Below, piece after piece: positions 25,080 through 34,989 of a stretch of 64,000 bases of DNA (positions are counted from its first letter, which is position 1; every line of letters begins with the position of its first letter). The notes beneath the pieces were generated by a model. It saw nothing but the letters and a program-made list of their open reading frames with translations. It ran no database searches and was not told the origin of the DNA. Source of the stretch: Ornithomonoglobus_A sp045612845. Lineage in GTDB: Bacteria; Bacillota; Clostridia; UBA1381. The position numbers and the translations under genes are program-made. The stretch spans positions 169,094 through 233,093 of the forward strand of contig JAZKZV010000006.1 in the NCBI GenBank assembly GCA_045612845.1. The letters run 5' to 3'.

Positions 25080-27682
25080 TTTGTATCGTACCAAGAATGA
25101 CCTTGCGCCATATCAATCGTTAGGGGCACTTTTAACTCCATTGCGCCCTCCATTTCTTCTTTAAGTATAGCTTTTACTTTTTCTACCTCGTCAAGAGCCG
25201 CCTCAATAATAAGTTCGTCGTGTACCTGAAGAATAAGACGCGATTTTAAGCCCTCTTTAATAAGGCGATTATCCACCCTTACCATTGCAAGCTTAATAAT
25301 ATCGGCAGCACTGCCCTGGATGGGGGTATTTAATGCAACTCTTTCACCAAAGCTTCGTACCTGGAAATTAGATGACTTTAACTCGGGAATATAACGGACT
25401 CTGTTCATAAGAGTTGTTACCTTGCCCTCATTTTTTGCCTGTTCCTTTATATTGGTCATATATTCTTTTACACCGCTGTATTTGTCAAGATAGCTGTTTA
25501 TATATTCATCTGCCTGTTTAACACTTATTTTTAAGTCCTGAGATAGCGAAAAGCTCCCCATACCATAGACAATACCAAAATTTATTGCCTTTGCACTTCG
25601 TCTTTGCAGGCTTGTTACTTCGCTTGTTGGTACATTAAACACCTTTGCGGCAGTTACGGTATGAATATCCTCACCCTCTAAAAACGCATTTATCATATTT
25701 TCGTCGTTTGCAATAGATGCAAGAACCCTTAGCTCTATTTGAGAGTAGTCCGCGCCAACAAGGGTATAACCCTCCTTAGCAACAAACATCTTGCGGATTT
25801 CTCTGCCGATTTCGGTACGTACGGGAATGTTTTGAAGATTTGGCTCAGTTGACGAAATTCTGCCCGTTGCGGTTACTGTCTGGTTAAAGACAGAATGTAT
25901 GCGGTTTGTATCCTTGTTGATTAGCGGTAATAAACCGTCGCAGTATGTGTTTTTTAGCTTTGCGAGGTGTCGGTACTCTAAAATTTTATTTATAATCGGG
26001 TGCGTATCTCTAAGCTTTTCCAATACATCTACACTTGTAGAATATCCCGACTTTGTTTTTTTGCCATTTTTAAGACCAAGCTTTGTAAACAAAATCTCGC
26101 CAAGTTGTTTAGGTGAATTTACATTAAACTCCTCGCCTGCATCAGAATAAATATCCTTTATAAGTGCCTGGAGCTGTCCGTCGAGCATTTGAGAAAACTC
26201 CGAAAGCGCAGATGAGTCCACCAAAAAGCCGCGAAGCTGCATATTAGCTAAAACGCGGATAAGCTTAAGCTCAACGTTTTTGTATAATTCCTCCTGATTG
26301 TTTTTCAAAATTCGTTCCTTTAATTCCTTGTTAAGCAAAAACAATGCCGCAGTGCTTTTTGCTAAAAATTCGTCTACGTCAGTTTCCTCCTCATCAAAAA
26401 GAGAAAGCTGATTTTCGCCTCGGTTTACAAGCTCTGCCTTTAGGTATTCCATACAAAGCTTTTCGATTGTATATTCGCTCTTTGACGGGTCTGCAAGGTA
26501 TGCACTTATGCACACATCATCACAGACATTATCTAAATTTGCAATTTGGTTAAGATTTATAATATCGGTTTTAATATCAAAGCCGACAAGATTTTTATGC
26601 AAAAAAAGCTTTTTTGCCTCGTTTAGTATGTTATCTCTTAAAATGTATGATGTTTCTCCATCCGAAACACAAAGAGAAACAAGTACATTATCATCATTGT
26701 ACTTTGTTATATATGCAAAATTATCGCAATTTGGCAAAGTATCAACTACCTGTATTTTAAGGTCTTTAAAAATATCAACAACTTCGCTTTTTGCTGTTGT
26801 TGGCTCTATTCCAAATCTTTTTATTATAGAATTAAGCTCAAGACTTTTTAAGAGCGTATAAAACTCATCTGATGATTGCTCCTTAACAGAAGTAAAAGTA
26901 CAATCCTCCACATTAAATAAAATGGGTACATTACGGTCTATTGTTGCAAGAGTTTTTGAGAGGAAAGCACTGTCCTTTCCGTCTTTTAGCTTTTGTAGGG
27001 TCGCGCCTTTCTGACCGCAGTTATCGATATTTTCGTATAAGGTTTCGATAGAGCCATTGTCTATAATTATTTTAGAGGCAGTTTTTTCGCCAATACCCTT
27101 AACACCGGGAATGTTGTCCGAAGCATCGCCCATAAGAGCCTTTAGGTCTATAAACTGCTCGGGTGTAACACCATACTTCTCAAAAACTGCTGTCTTATCG
27201 TAAATAACAGTTTCGTTAAAGCCTTGCTTTGTTATGGTAAGCACAACCTTTGTTTTGTCCGAGGCAAGTTGTAAATCGTCCTTGTCGCCTGTTGCAATAA
27301 GACACTCTATATCATTTTCTTCACAAAGTCTTGATACTGTGCCTATTATATCGTCTGCCTCATACCCCGGGGTTTCGAAAAGCGGAATATTCATGGCACG
27401 TACCACATCACGCGCGATTGGCATTTGTGCAACGAGTCCCTCAGGCATTGGTTTTCGCTGTGCTTTGTAGCCATCATACAATTTATGGCGAAATGTCGGT
27501 GCCTTTAAGTCAAATGCCGCACATACATAATCGGGGGTGTAGGTATCTATAAGCTTTGCAAACATAGAAAGAAAGCCATAAATGGCATTTGTTTGTGTAC
27601 CGTCAGATGTTGAGAGGTATCTAACACCATAGTAGGCACGGTTTATTATACTGTTTGAATCGAGAATCAGTAATCTTTTCAT
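25076..27682 (-). CDS. polA: DNA polymerase I
   Basis: 868 residues, full length. The 5'-nuclease domain (1-290) begins LLILDSNSIINRAYYG and has the acidic cluster EADDIIG and GDKDDLQL. The middle domain (about 300-450) is a degraded 3'-5' exonuclease fold: the DxE and DxxxD metal ligands are not visible, so proofreading is probably absent. The polymerase domain has motif A DYSQIELR, motif B RRSAKAINFGIVYG and motif C QVHDELI. It acts in Okazaki fragment maturation and repair. Its stop codon falls inside a REP-like repeat. Confidence 0.95.
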   Translation of the reverse strand: MKRLLILDSNSIINRAYYGVRYLSTSDGTQTNAIYGFLSMFAKLIDTYTPDYVCAAFDLKAPTFRHKLYDGYKAQRKPMPEGLVAQMPIARDVVRAMNIPLFETPGYEADDIIGTVSRLCEENDIECLIATGDKDDLQLASDKTKVVLTITKQGFNETVIYDKTAVFEKYGVTPEQFIDLKALMGDASDNIPGVKGIGEKTASKIIIDNGSIETLYENIDNCGQKGATLQKLKDGKDSAFLSKTLATIDRNVPILFNVEDCTFTSVKEQSSDEFYTLLKSLELNSIIKRFGIEPTTAKSEVVDIFKDLKIQVVDTLPNCDNFAYITKYNDDNVLVSLCVSDGETSYILRDNILNEAKKLFLHKNLVGFDIKTDIINLNQIANLDNVCDDVCISAYLADPSKSEYTIEKLCMEYLKAELVNRGENQLSLFDEEETDVDEFLAKSTAALFLLNKELKERILKNNQEELYKNVELKLIRVLANMQLRGFLVDSSALSEFSQMLDGQLQALIKDIYSDAGEEFNVNSPKQLGEILFTKLGLKNGKKTKSGYSTSVDVLEKLRDTHPIINKILEYRHLAKLKNTYCDGLLPLINKDTNRIHSVFNQTVTATGRISSTEPNLQNIPVRTEIGREIRKMFVAKEGYTLVGADYSQIELRVLASIANDENMINAFLEGEDIHTVTAAKVFNVPTSEVTSLQRRSAKAINFGIVYGMGSFSLSQDLKISVKQADEYINSYLDKYSGVKEYMTNIKEQAKNEGKVTTLMNRVRYIPELKSSNFQVRSFGERVALNTPIQGSAADIIKLAMVRVDNRLIKEGLKSRLILQVHDELIIEAALDEVEKVKAILKEEMEGAMELKVPLTIDMAQGHSWYDTK

Positions 27683-27703
27683 TTATGAATTCCTTTCGGT
27701 TTT

Positions 27704-28732
27704 TTAGTCCCTTATATATGCCTTTTTGTAGTAGTGATGTGTAGTATCAGTGTCATCATCACGAATATATGAAAGCGCCTTTGCCGCGCCCTTTACAACA
27801 CAGTTAATAATATCATCGGCTCTTTTTACCTTAACGCCTACTGAGTGCGCAATACGCTCGTCAAGACCCGATATCAACGACCCGCCGCCTGTTAATAAAA
27901 TTCCGTTATCTATTATATCGCGGTGCAGCTCGGGTGGTGTTTTTTCTAAAACCTCGCGGATACGCTCGGTTATGTTATATACCAAATCATCAAAAATCGA
28001 ATAAATATCACTTGAGGAGATGGTTACAGCCTGAGGTAACCCCTCAACTATACTTACACCCTTGACGGTGCATATATTATCCGAGTCGGAGGGAACAACA
28101 GTTCCTATTTCGTGCTTTATCCTCTGCGCGCTTACATAGCCTATGTTAAGATTATGAGATTTTTTAATATATCTTATAATTGCCTCGGTAAATTCATCGC
28201 CTGCAATTTTTAAAGAGCGGCTTATAACCACTCCGCCAAGAGCAATAACTGCAATATCGGTAGTGCCTCCGCCAATATCCACAACCAGAGTGCCTGATGG
28301 CTTTGAGATGTCAATTCCCGCACCTAAAGCAGCTGCAACAGGCTCTTCTATTATAAAAATATCCTTTGCACCAACCTCGCGTGCCGCCTCAATTACTGCA
28401 CGCTGTTCTACATTTGTAACGCCTGACGGTACGCACATCATGATACGCGGTCTGCCTACACTTCGTGAGAGGATTTTTGCCAAAAATGCCTTAATCATCT
28501 CCATACAAAAAGTAAAGCTTGATATTACACCGTCGCCAAGAGGTCTTATGGCGTCTATAAATGGCGGTGTTTTGCCAAGCATCTCCAGAGCTTGCGAGCC
28601 GACAGCGCAGACTTTGTTTTTCTTTTTGTCTACTGCAATTACTGTAGGCTCACTCAGAATTATTCCTTTGTTTTTTACATAGACCTGCATTGTTGCAGTG
28701 CCCAGGTCTATACTTATGTCGGTGCCGAACAT
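27704..28732 (-). CDS. mreB: Rod shape-determining protein, MreB/Mbl type
   Basis: 342-residue actin-like protein that guides cell-wall elongation. The ATP-binding motifs are phosphate-1 IDLGTATMQVYVKNKG (about 8-23), VVDIGGGTTDIAVIALGG (phosphate-2, about 152-169) and the adenosine motif LTGGGSLISGLD (about 287). Eukaryotic-like KNKVCAVGSQALEMLGKTP is the standard MreB loop. No mreC or mreD adjoin, so it may be an extra Mbl/MreBH-type copy. It starts 3 bp after the amidohydrolase gene. Confidence 0.9.
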   Translation of the reverse strand: MFGTDISIDLGTATMQVYVKNKGIILSEPTVIAVDKKKNKVCAVGSQALEMLGKTPPFIDAIRPLGDGVISSFTFCMEMIKAFLAKILSRSVGRPRIMMCVPSGVTNVEQRAVIEAAREVGAKDIFIIEEPVAAALGAGIDISKPSGTLVVDIGGGTTDIAVIALGGVVISRSLKIAGDEFTEAIIRYIKKSHNLNIGYVSAQRIKHEIGTVVPSDSDNICTVKGVSIVEGLPQAVTISSSDIYSIFDDLVYNITERIREVLEKTPPELHRDIIDNGILLTGGGSLISGLDERIAHSVGVKVKRADDIINCVVKGAAKALSYIRDDDTDTTHHYYKKAYIRD

Positions 28733-28735
28733 ATA

Positions 28736-29554
28736 TTATTCTCCAATCATTCTAAATAATTCTTTTGCATTTTTGTAAAAAATATTGTCCTTTTCCTCGC
28801 CTGATAAAGGCAGGGCATTTATCATAGAAATCGTATCTGACGGATTTTCCCATGGTGAGTCTGTACCAAAAAGGATTTTTTCGGTTCCGTGGTTTTTTAT
28901 TATACGCATAATTTGTTCGTTGCTCATTTCGGATAAGGAATAGGCGGTATCAAAATAGTACGGAGTACCAACTAAAAACTCCTCAACCTCGTCCCAGCAT
29001 TGCCAGCTGCCCATATGTGCCAATACCACCTTTTTACCGCTTATGTAATCTAACAAATCTTTAAACATTTGCGGTGTACTGTGCAAAGGCGGCTCAATGC
29101 CTACATCCTTACCTGCATGGAAATATACTGCAAGGTCAAGCTCCTCACATTTTTTTAATACGCGTACACACTCGGGTGAATTTACAAAAAACTGCTGATA
29201 TTCGGGGTGGAGCTTTATTCCCGCAAGACCAAGCTCCTTAACCTCAAAAAGAGCAGACTCCCAATCCTCCTGCATTGGATGAAGAGAGCCTAAGGAATAT
29301 ATATTATCCTTACCGCTGATTTGTGCAGCATAGGTATTTATTGTGTGTGATTGTTTGACGGTTGTTGCAATAGGCAAAACAACACAGGCATTTACACCAT
29401 GCTCTGCCATTGATTTTTTTATTCCGTCAAGCTTTCCGTCGGTTTGAGGTGTAACATCTCTTTTTCCGACGCGTTTTGCGTTCCCCGACAGAATTTCGAG
29501 TGTCCTGTCGGCAATTTTGTCGGGGAAGATGTGTGTATGTGAGTCTATAATCAT
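28736..29554 (-). CDS. Amidohydrolase family metal-dependent hydrolase
   Basis: 272 residues of an Amidohydrolase_2 TIM barrel. The N-terminal metal site DSHTHIFPD (about 4-12), GIKLHPEYQ near 130, FHAGKD near 160, LAHMGS near 190 and FGTDSPWENP near 240 carry the expected ligands. Relatives include decarboxylases and lactonases; the substrate is unknown. Its start overlaps the stop of the SLH gene by 4 bp. Confidence 0.85.
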   Translation of the reverse strand: MIIDSHTHIFPDKIADRTLEILSGNAKRVGKRDVTPQTDGKLDGIKKSMAEHGVNACVVLPIATTVKQSHTINTYAAQISGKDNIYSLGSLHPMQEDWESALFEVKELGLAGIKLHPEYQQFFVNSPECVRVLKKCEELDLAVYFHAGKDVGIEPPLHSTPQMFKDLLDYISGKKVVLAHMGSWQCWDEVEEFLVGTPYYFDTAYSLSEMSNEQIMRIIKNHGTEKILFGTDSPWENPSDTISMINALPLSGEEKDNIFYKNAKELFRMIGE

Positions 29555-30600
29555 AAGTTCTCCAGATAATCAAAAAGTCTGTTTGTTGTTGCTATTGCCT
29601 GTTCAATGGTGTAATATGCTCTTGGTGTGAATTCATTGAGGTCAGTACCTGTCATAATACCGCTTTCGGATACCCATTGTACATAGAATTTTGCCCAGGC
29701 AGAAATTCGCCATGTATCGTTATAGTTTAATGGCTTGTTCGCTGCAATGTACGTAAACTGCTCTGCAACACGTGTTATGACCGCTGCTGCCTCCTCACGT
29801 GTAATTGCACCCTCGGGGTCAAAAGTGGTTTCACTCTTTCCTGAGATTATACCAAGTGCATATAGCATATCAATAGAGTCGCTCTTTCCCGCGCAATCGG
29901 AGAAAATGCCTTGAAGATATGCACCCTTTGTATCCTGTACATATTTATCGAGATTTGCATAGCCTGTGTATACAGTTATAAGCTGACCAATAAGAATACA
30001 GAATTCCTCTCTCGAAATATATGCACTGTAACGCTGGGCAACTTCGTATGGTAAAAGCGACTTGCTTGCGGAAGCCTTAACCTCGGAAATGGCCCATTCT
30101 GCCTCAGGAAGCTTTAAAAAATCATGAATAGTTACGCGGTTTAGTGTTGCACCGCCATGCTTTATGGTACTGTCCTTATACATTGTATCTAAATATGTTA
30201 AGCGTACCGCATCTTCGTCCTTTGCGTTGTAGCATACATAGTTATTATCACCATAAAGTCCTATTTGTACACCTGAACCAACATTATAACTTACAGTATC
30301 TGTTTTTGTTTTTAGATTGATTGCAGTACCGCGAAACGGTGTAGGATTTATTGTACGGTGCAAAATAACGTTGCACGAGGAATAATAAAAGTCGTTTATT
30401 TCTTCTCTTGTCATTTCTATATACATATCATCCTCGAAGTTGACGATAGTTGCACTTACTATTTCATCAGCCGCAAATATACCCAGCGCGTCTGCCATAG
30501 ACATTGTTTGTGGTAAGTCTACCACGTTATAGGCAAGTGCCGATGACGATATTGTTATAATTGTTGCAAGTAATAGAAAAAGTGAGATAATTTTTTTCAT
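29551..30600 (-). CDS. S-layer homology domain protein
   Basis: 349 residues, exported (signal peptide MKKIISLFLLLATIITISSSALA). The C-terminal half contains SLH-type repeats. One is GKSDSIDMLYALGIISGKSETTFDPEGAITREEAAAVITR, followed by another with AKFYVQWVSESGIMTGTDLNEFTPRAYYTIEQA. SLH domains bind pyruvylated wall polymers. The N-terminal 190 residues have no domain I recognise. First gene of a minus-strand run with the amidohydrolase, mreB and perhaps polA. Confidence 0.85.
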   Translation of the reverse strand: MKKIISLFLLLATIITISSSALAYNVVDLPQTMSMADALGIFAADEIVSATIVNFEDDMYIEMTREEINDFYYSSCNVILHRTINPTPFRGTAINLKTKTDTVSYNVGSGVQIGLYGDNNYVCYNAKDEDAVRLTYLDTMYKDSTIKHGGATLNRVTIHDFLKLPEAEWAISEVKASASKSLLPYEVAQRYSAYISREEFCILIGQLITVYTGYANLDKYVQDTKGAYLQGIFSDCAGKSDSIDMLYALGIISGKSETTFDPEGAITREEAAAVITRVAEQFTYIAANKPLNYNDTWRISAWAKFYVQWVSESGIMTGTDLNEFTPRAYYTIEQAIATTNRLFDYLENL

Positions 30601-30763
30601 AAAGTAAGTTTCCTTTCAACAAAATGAAGTTTATTATTGTAATTATATAAGGTATGTAAGAAAATTGTTTAGATTGCCGTTTTGAAGTTCGGGTGCTGTA
30701 CGTATTTGTACCGCCCCGAACGAAAAATGGTGAGATAAGCAATTTTATTCATACCTGACGATA

Positions 30764-31966
30764 TTATACGCAATAGGGCATCAATACAAACTTCTCACCA
30801 TCAGGAGTTTCTACAAAAAACTCAATATATGACGGGTCAACCTTATCTACATATATATCAAGTAATGTAAAGCTTGTCAGCTGTGATGAGTTTATCAAAT
30901 CAAACCTCTCAAGTGCTCCGTATGTGCCCTCAACGTATGTGTCTGTAGAAATAAGTCTAAAGAGCATATCATCACTGTGAACAACATTTAATACTGTGGG
31001 AATTATGTCCTTTACAGTTGAAAGTCTGTAGAAGTTCATAGTGTTATCGTTAAACTGGAAATAACTTCCCGTTATCATAATATCTGTACAGCAAATTCCG
31101 TAGAGGTCTGAAATTGCAAATTTAACCTCGTCGAACAACAGGTCTTTTTTATACATTATTGATGCGTCCTTGCCTGAAGAATCCTTTACGGGAGAAAGAG
31201 TCATACCATCAAATGTATAAAAATGTGCAATTTTAACGTCTGTATTTTCGATTATAACAAAAAGCTTTTTGTTGCTGTTCGTTGCCTTTACAACTGCAAT
31301 AGCGCCAACGCTCTCCATTCTGGTGGATAAATCCTCGGTGTAGTCAATACCATCTATTGAAAGAACGCTATAATTTGCAGCAGAAATACTTAATGTGTTC
31401 ATAAAATCTACTGCTTCGTTTTTGCCATCACCGTTTATATCTACTTCAAGATTTACACATTCTCCGTCGATGTAATACTCGGCAACGTCGGAAAGTGTAC
31501 GGAAGCCTCTGTTTATACCCACAAATGCACGGTATGGCTTGTTGTTGGTTGCAATGAGGACTGTGCGCTTATAACCATTCCATGTAACACCAAAATCCAT
31601 TGCCTCGGAAATTGCTCTTACGGGAATAAGAGTTCTGTCGTTTATAACAGTTGCGGGAACATCAAGCGGAATTGACTTTCCGTCTTTGAACATATAGCTG
31701 TTTCCCACACCAATCTGGACAATGTGTCCCTTACCTGTAATAATGGCTGTATGTGTATCACCGTTCCAGTCGACTGTTGCGCCTGCCTTTTCGAAGACTG
31801 CACGGATAGGAACGAGAGTTCTGTCGTTTAAAATAACGGGCGGTTGGTCGAATGTAACCTCCTCATTATCTACCATAACACTTATGTCGTTTTGCGCATA
31901 TACTGCACTGCCGGCAAAAAGTGCCAGCATAACGAGCAATGTACCTATAATTCTGCGTGTTTTCAT
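30764..31966 (-). CDS. Exported protein with copper-amine-oxidase-type stalk domain
   Basis: About 400 residues with signal peptide (IGTLLVMLALFAGSAVYA). Residues about 28-140 hold two copper amine oxidase N-like (stalk) repeats: PPVILNDRTLVPIRAVFEKAGATVDWNG and PATVINDRTLIPVRAISEAMDFGVTWNG. These beta-rich modules are common in clostridial surface proteins. The C-terminal domain is unrecognised. The ATG at 31966 is used since GGAGG lies nine bases upstream. A REP-like palindrome sits in its 5' untranslated region. Confidence 0.85.
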   Translation of the reverse strand: MKTRRIIGTLLVMLALFAGSAVYAQNDISVMVDNEEVTFDQPPVILNDRTLVPIRAVFEKAGATVDWNGDTHTAIITGKGHIVQIGVGNSYMFKDGKSIPLDVPATVINDRTLIPVRAISEAMDFGVTWNGYKRTVLIATNNKPYRAFVGINRGFRTLSDVAEYYIDGECVNLEVDINGDGKNEAVDFMNTLSISAANYSVLSIDGIDYTEDLSTRMESVGAIAVVKATNSNKKLFVIIENTDVKIAHFYTFDGMTLSPVKDSSGKDASIMYKKDLLFDEVKFAISDLYGICCTDIMITGSYFQFNDNTMNFYRLSTVKDIIPTVLNVVHSDDMLFRLISTDTYVEGTYGALERFDLINSSQLTSFTLLDIYVDKVDPSYIEFFVETPDGEKFVLMPYCV

Positions 31967-32040
31967 AGTCATATACCTCCTGTGATTTTTATATGTATTT
32001 GGATTAAATTTATTTTATCTGATGTTTGTTGTTTTTGTGG

Positions 32041-32071
32041 GGAATGGCGATTGCCGACATTCCGTTCCTAC
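32041..32071 (-). repeat. REP-like palindrome in the stalk-protein leader
   Basis: On the minus strand it begins GTAGGAACGGAATG and ends CATTCC, with an inner GGC/GCC pairing. It has the same GTAGG foot as the other copies but a different stem sequence. Confidence 0.65.
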
Positions 32072-32074
32072 TTT

Positions 32075-32103
32075 ATATTATATACACAATAATTCTATCA
32101 CAA
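32075..32103 (-). promoter_or_regulatory. Probable promoter of the stalk-protein gene
   Basis: On the minus strand TTGTGA (32103-32098), 17-bp spacer, TAATAT (32080-32075). The transcript would include the REP-like palindrome in its leader. Confidence 0.5.
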
Positions 32104-32190
32104 AAGGCGCAATTATTCAAGTATTATTTTGTAATTTGGGATTATATAAAAATTTTTTGAAGATTTAAAAAAAATCATATAAATCATGTA

Positions 32191-32219
32191 TTGATTTTAG
32201 GATAATTTTATGATATTAT
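32191..32219 (+). promoter_or_regulatory. Probable promoter of the CBS gene
   Basis: TTGATT at 32191-32196, 17-bp spacer, TATTAT at 32214-32219. The 306-bp divergent region otherwise holds only the minus-strand promoter and REP copy. Confidence 0.5.
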
Positions 32220-32272
32220 ATATGATGAGATGATTTTGCTTTTGGTCAGGAAAGGAGCAGATTATATAAATC

Positions 32273-32683
32273 ATGAATATAATAAAATTGCTTACGCCCA
32301 AAAGTGATACTGCATATCTTTATGATGACTATTCGTTAAGACAAGGTTTGGAGAAAATGAAGTATCACGGATACAGGTCAATACCTGTTATCTCGAGGGA
32401 GGGTAAGTATACAGGCACAATATCCGAGGGTGATTTTCTGTGGTTTTTACTCATAGAAAACCAGAATGAGGTAATACACATAGACATAAAAAATATAGAA
32501 AATTTATGTGTAAAGGATATAATAGACGCAAATAAATATCCGTCGGTTCCGGTTACAGCTACAAGGGACAAGGTGTTTGAAATGGCAATGCAGCAAAACT
32601 TTATTCCCGTAGTAGACGACAGAGGATATTTTATGGGAATTATAACACGTCAGGCGATAATGACAGAGATGAGAGATAAATAA
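32273..32683 (+). CDS. CBS domain pair protein
   Basis: 136 residues consisting of two CBS domains: YSLRQGLEKMKYHGYRSIPVISREGKYTGTISEGDF (about 22-57) and the second with KYPSVPVTATRDKVFEMAMQQNFIPVVDDRGYFMGIITRQAIM. CBS pairs sense adenine nucleotides. No attached enzyme domain. The ribosome binding site GGAG is about 15 bases from the ATG, longer than usual. It precedes nfnA by 28 bp. Confidence 0.85.
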   Translation: MNIIKLLTPKSDTAYLYDDYSLRQGLEKMKYHGYRSIPVISREGKYTGTISEGDFLWFLLIENQNEVIHIDIKNIENLCVKDIIDANKYPSVPVTATRDKVFEMAMQQNFIPVVDDRGYFMGIITRQAIMTEMRDK

Positions 32684-32711
32684 AAATAAACGAAAGGACA
32701 CAATACACAAA

Positions 32712-33554
32712 ATGGCATACAAAATAGTAAGAAAAAACGTACTTAATCCGCAGATTTTCTTAATGGAGATTGAAGCAGAGCTTGTTGCAAAAAAAGCAGA
32801 GCCGGGTCAGTTTATAATTTTAAGAATTGATGAGTACGGCGAAAGAGTACCGTTTACAATCGCAGATTTTGACCGTGAAAAAGGAACAGTTACAATTATA
32901 GTTCAAATTGTAGGTAAAACAACCAAGGATTTAGCAAAAATAGAAGAGGGCGAAACAATCCTCGACTTTGCAGGACCTCTCGGACAACCCACACCGCTTG
33001 ATAACTTAAAAAAGGTTGCCGTTATCGGTGGCGGACTTGGTACTGCCATTGCATATCCTCAGGCTAAAAAGCTATTTAACCTTGGCGCAGATGTTACTGT
33101 TATTACGGGCTTTCGTAACAAGGACCTTGTGATTTTAGAGGACGAGCTTAAAAAAGTTTCAAATAGGCTTATAGTAACAACAGATGATGGCTCAAATGGT
33201 ATGCAGGGATTTGTTACAGACCGCTTAAAGGAACTGCTCGATAGCGGAGAAAAATTTGACGAGGTAATTGCAATAGGTCCGCTTCCGATGATGAAGTTTG
33301 TATGTAATGTAACAAAGGAGTATAACATTCCCACAACTGTAAGCATGAACCCCGTTATGATAGACGGAACGGGAATGTGCGGAGGCTGTCGTGTTGTTGT
33401 CGGCGGCGAAACCAAGTTTGCGTGTGTTGACGGTCCCGACTTTGACGGGCACAAGATTGACTGGGATATTGCAATGAGGAGAGGACAAATGTACAAAAAG
33501 CACGAGGAATTATCGTGTTCGGAAGGAAAATGCAGAATCGGGAGGGGAAAATAA
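32712..33554 (+). CDS. nfnA: NADH-dependent ferredoxin-NADP+ oxidoreductase subunit alpha (NfnA type)
   Basis: 280 residues. A ferredoxin reductase-like FAD domain (GQFIILRIDEYGERVPFTI near 37-55) is followed by a NAD-binding domain (IGGGLGTAIAYP near 104) and a [2Fe-2S] cysteine set (GTGMCGGCRVVVGGETKFACVDGP near 218-241). Its stop codon overlaps the nfnB start by one base. Together the pair fits NfnAB, which bifurcates electrons between NADPH, NAD+ and ferredoxin in anaerobes. GltA-type pairing for glutamate synthase or SudAB is the alternative. Confidence 0.88.
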   Translation: MAYKIVRKNVLNPQIFLMEIEAELVAKKAEPGQFIILRIDEYGERVPFTIADFDREKGTVTIIVQIVGKTTKDLAKIEEGETILDFAGPLGQPTPLDNLKKVAVIGGGLGTAIAYPQAKKLFNLGADVTVITGFRNKDLVILEDELKKVSNRLIVTTDDGSNGMQGFVTDRLKELLDSGEKFDEVIAIGPLPMMKFVCNVTKEYNIPTTVSMNPVMIDGTGMCGGCRVVVGGETKFACVDGPDFDGHKIDWDIAMRRGQMYKKHEELSCSEGKCRIGRGK

Positions 33555-34942
33555 TGCCTAATATGAGAATGGATAAAAATCCTATGCCGGAGCAATGCCC
33601 CAACGTAAGAAACAAAAACTTTTTAGAGGTAACAACGGGATATACTCCCGAAATGGCAATAGATGAAGCGCAAAGATGCCTTAACTGTAAGAACAAACCA
33701 TGTATGCAGGGTTGTCCTGTATCGGTAAAAATCCCCGAATTTTTAGCACTTGTTGCCGAGGGAGATTTTGAGGGTGCATATCAGAAGATAAAGGAGACAA
33801 ATGCACTACCTGCAGTTTGCGGAAGAGTATGTCCGCAAGAAAAGCAGTGCGAGTCAAAATGCGTAAGAGGAATAAAGGGCGAGAGTGTGGGAATTGGCAG
33901 AATAGAACGTTTTTGTGCCGATTACCACATGGCAAATATAGAGGAAAATATACAAAAGCCCGAGCCTAATGGTAAAAAGGTTGCAGTAGTAGGCTCAGGC
34001 CCTGCAGGACTAACCGTTGCAGGTGAGTTGGCAAAAAAAGGCTATGCAGTAACGGTGTATGAGGCATTTCATACCCCGGGCGGTGTTCTGATGTATGGCA
34101 TACCTGAATTCCGACTTCCCAAGGACATTGTGCAAAAAGAAATATCTACACTCAAAAAGATGGGTGTGGATATACAGACAAATGTCATTATAGGCAGAAC
34201 AATCCTTGTAGACGAGCTTTTGGAGGATATGGGCTACGATGCTGTATTTATCGGTTCGGGTGCAGGTCTTCCGTCGTTTATGGGTATAGAGGGCGAAAGC
34301 CTTAACGGTGTTTATTCGGCAAATGAGTTTTTAACAAGAATAAATCTTATGAAGGGCTACAAATTCCCTGAATATGATACACCCGTGTATGTTGGTAAAA
34401 AGGTAGCGGTGCTTGGCGGCGGTAATGTTGCTATGGACGCCGCGAGAAGTGCAAAGCGTCTTGGCGCAGACAATGTATACATAGTCTACAGACGTGGCAG
34501 AGAGGAGCTTCCTGCAAGATTGGAAGAAGTTATGCATGCCGAGGAAGAGGGCATAGAATTCAAGCTTTTGCAGAACCCCACTAAGATTATCGGTAATGAT
34601 GAGGGCTGGGTTGCCGGTATGGAGGTTATCAAGATGGAGCTTGGTGAGCCTGATGAGGGCGGCAGACGCCGACCTGTTGCAATAGAGGGCAGTGAAGAAA
34701 TACTTGATATTGATACTGTGGTTGTTGCAATCGGTCAGACACCAAATCCGCTTATAAGACAAACAACAAAGGGTCTTGAAACAAACAAAAAAGGTTGTAT
34801 TGTTGCAGACGAAGCAACGGGAAAAACATCAAAGGCAAAAGTATTTGCCGGCGGTGATGTTGTTACAGGTGCGGCAACTGTTATTCTTGCAATGGGTGCA
34901 GGTAAGGCTGCAGCAGAGCAGATAGATAAAGAATTAAGTTAA
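33554..34942 (+). CDS. nfnB: NfnB / glutamate-synthase small-subunit-like flavoprotein
   Basis: About 462 residues. The N-terminal region has two cysteine-rich [4Fe-4S] motifs (CLNCKNKPCMQGCPV and CGRVCPQEKQCESKCVRG, about 40-110). The first FAD GxGxxG site is VVGSGPAGLTVAGELAKKG near 148 and the NADPH site LGGGNVAMDAARSAKRLG near 290. A late AGGDVVTGAATVILAMGAGK is typical of GltA/NfnB. The start at 33554 is chosen from GGAGGGG six bases upstream and the one-base overlap with nfnA. Confidence 0.9.
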   Translation: MPNMRMDKNPMPEQCPNVRNKNFLEVTTGYTPEMAIDEAQRCLNCKNKPCMQGCPVSVKIPEFLALVAEGDFEGAYQKIKETNALPAVCGRVCPQEKQCESKCVRGIKGESVGIGRIERFCADYHMANIEENIQKPEPNGKKVAVVGSGPAGLTVAGELAKKGYAVTVYEAFHTPGGVLMYGIPEFRLPKDIVQKEISTLKKMGVDIQTNVIIGRTILVDELLEDMGYDAVFIGSGAGLPSFMGIEGESLNGVYSANEFLTRINLMKGYKFPEYDTPVYVGKKVAVLGGGNVAMDAARSAKRLGADNVYIVYRRGREELPARLEEVMHAEEEGIEFKLLQNPTKIIGNDEGWVAGMEVIKMELGEPDEGGRRRPVAIEGSEEILDIDTVVVAIGQTPNPLIRQTTKGLETNKKGCIVADEATGKTSKAKVFAGGDVVTGAATVILAMGAGKAAAEQIDKELS

Positions 34943-34945
34943 TGA

Positions 34946-34979
34946 AAATTGGTGTTGCCTAAGCAACACCAATTTTTTT
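34946..34979 (+). terminator. Intrinsic terminator after nfnB
   Basis: AAATTGGTGTTGC-CTAA-GCAACACCAATTTTTTT, a stem of 11 or more base pairs with a T tract. Confidence 0.88.
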
Positions 34980-34989
34980 GAATGAACAT

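Noticed and set aside
30690..30726. Inverted repeat GTTCGGG/CCCGAAC as a terminator
   Set aside because: No T tract on either strand and a loop of about 21 bases; function unclear, so not listed as a feature.
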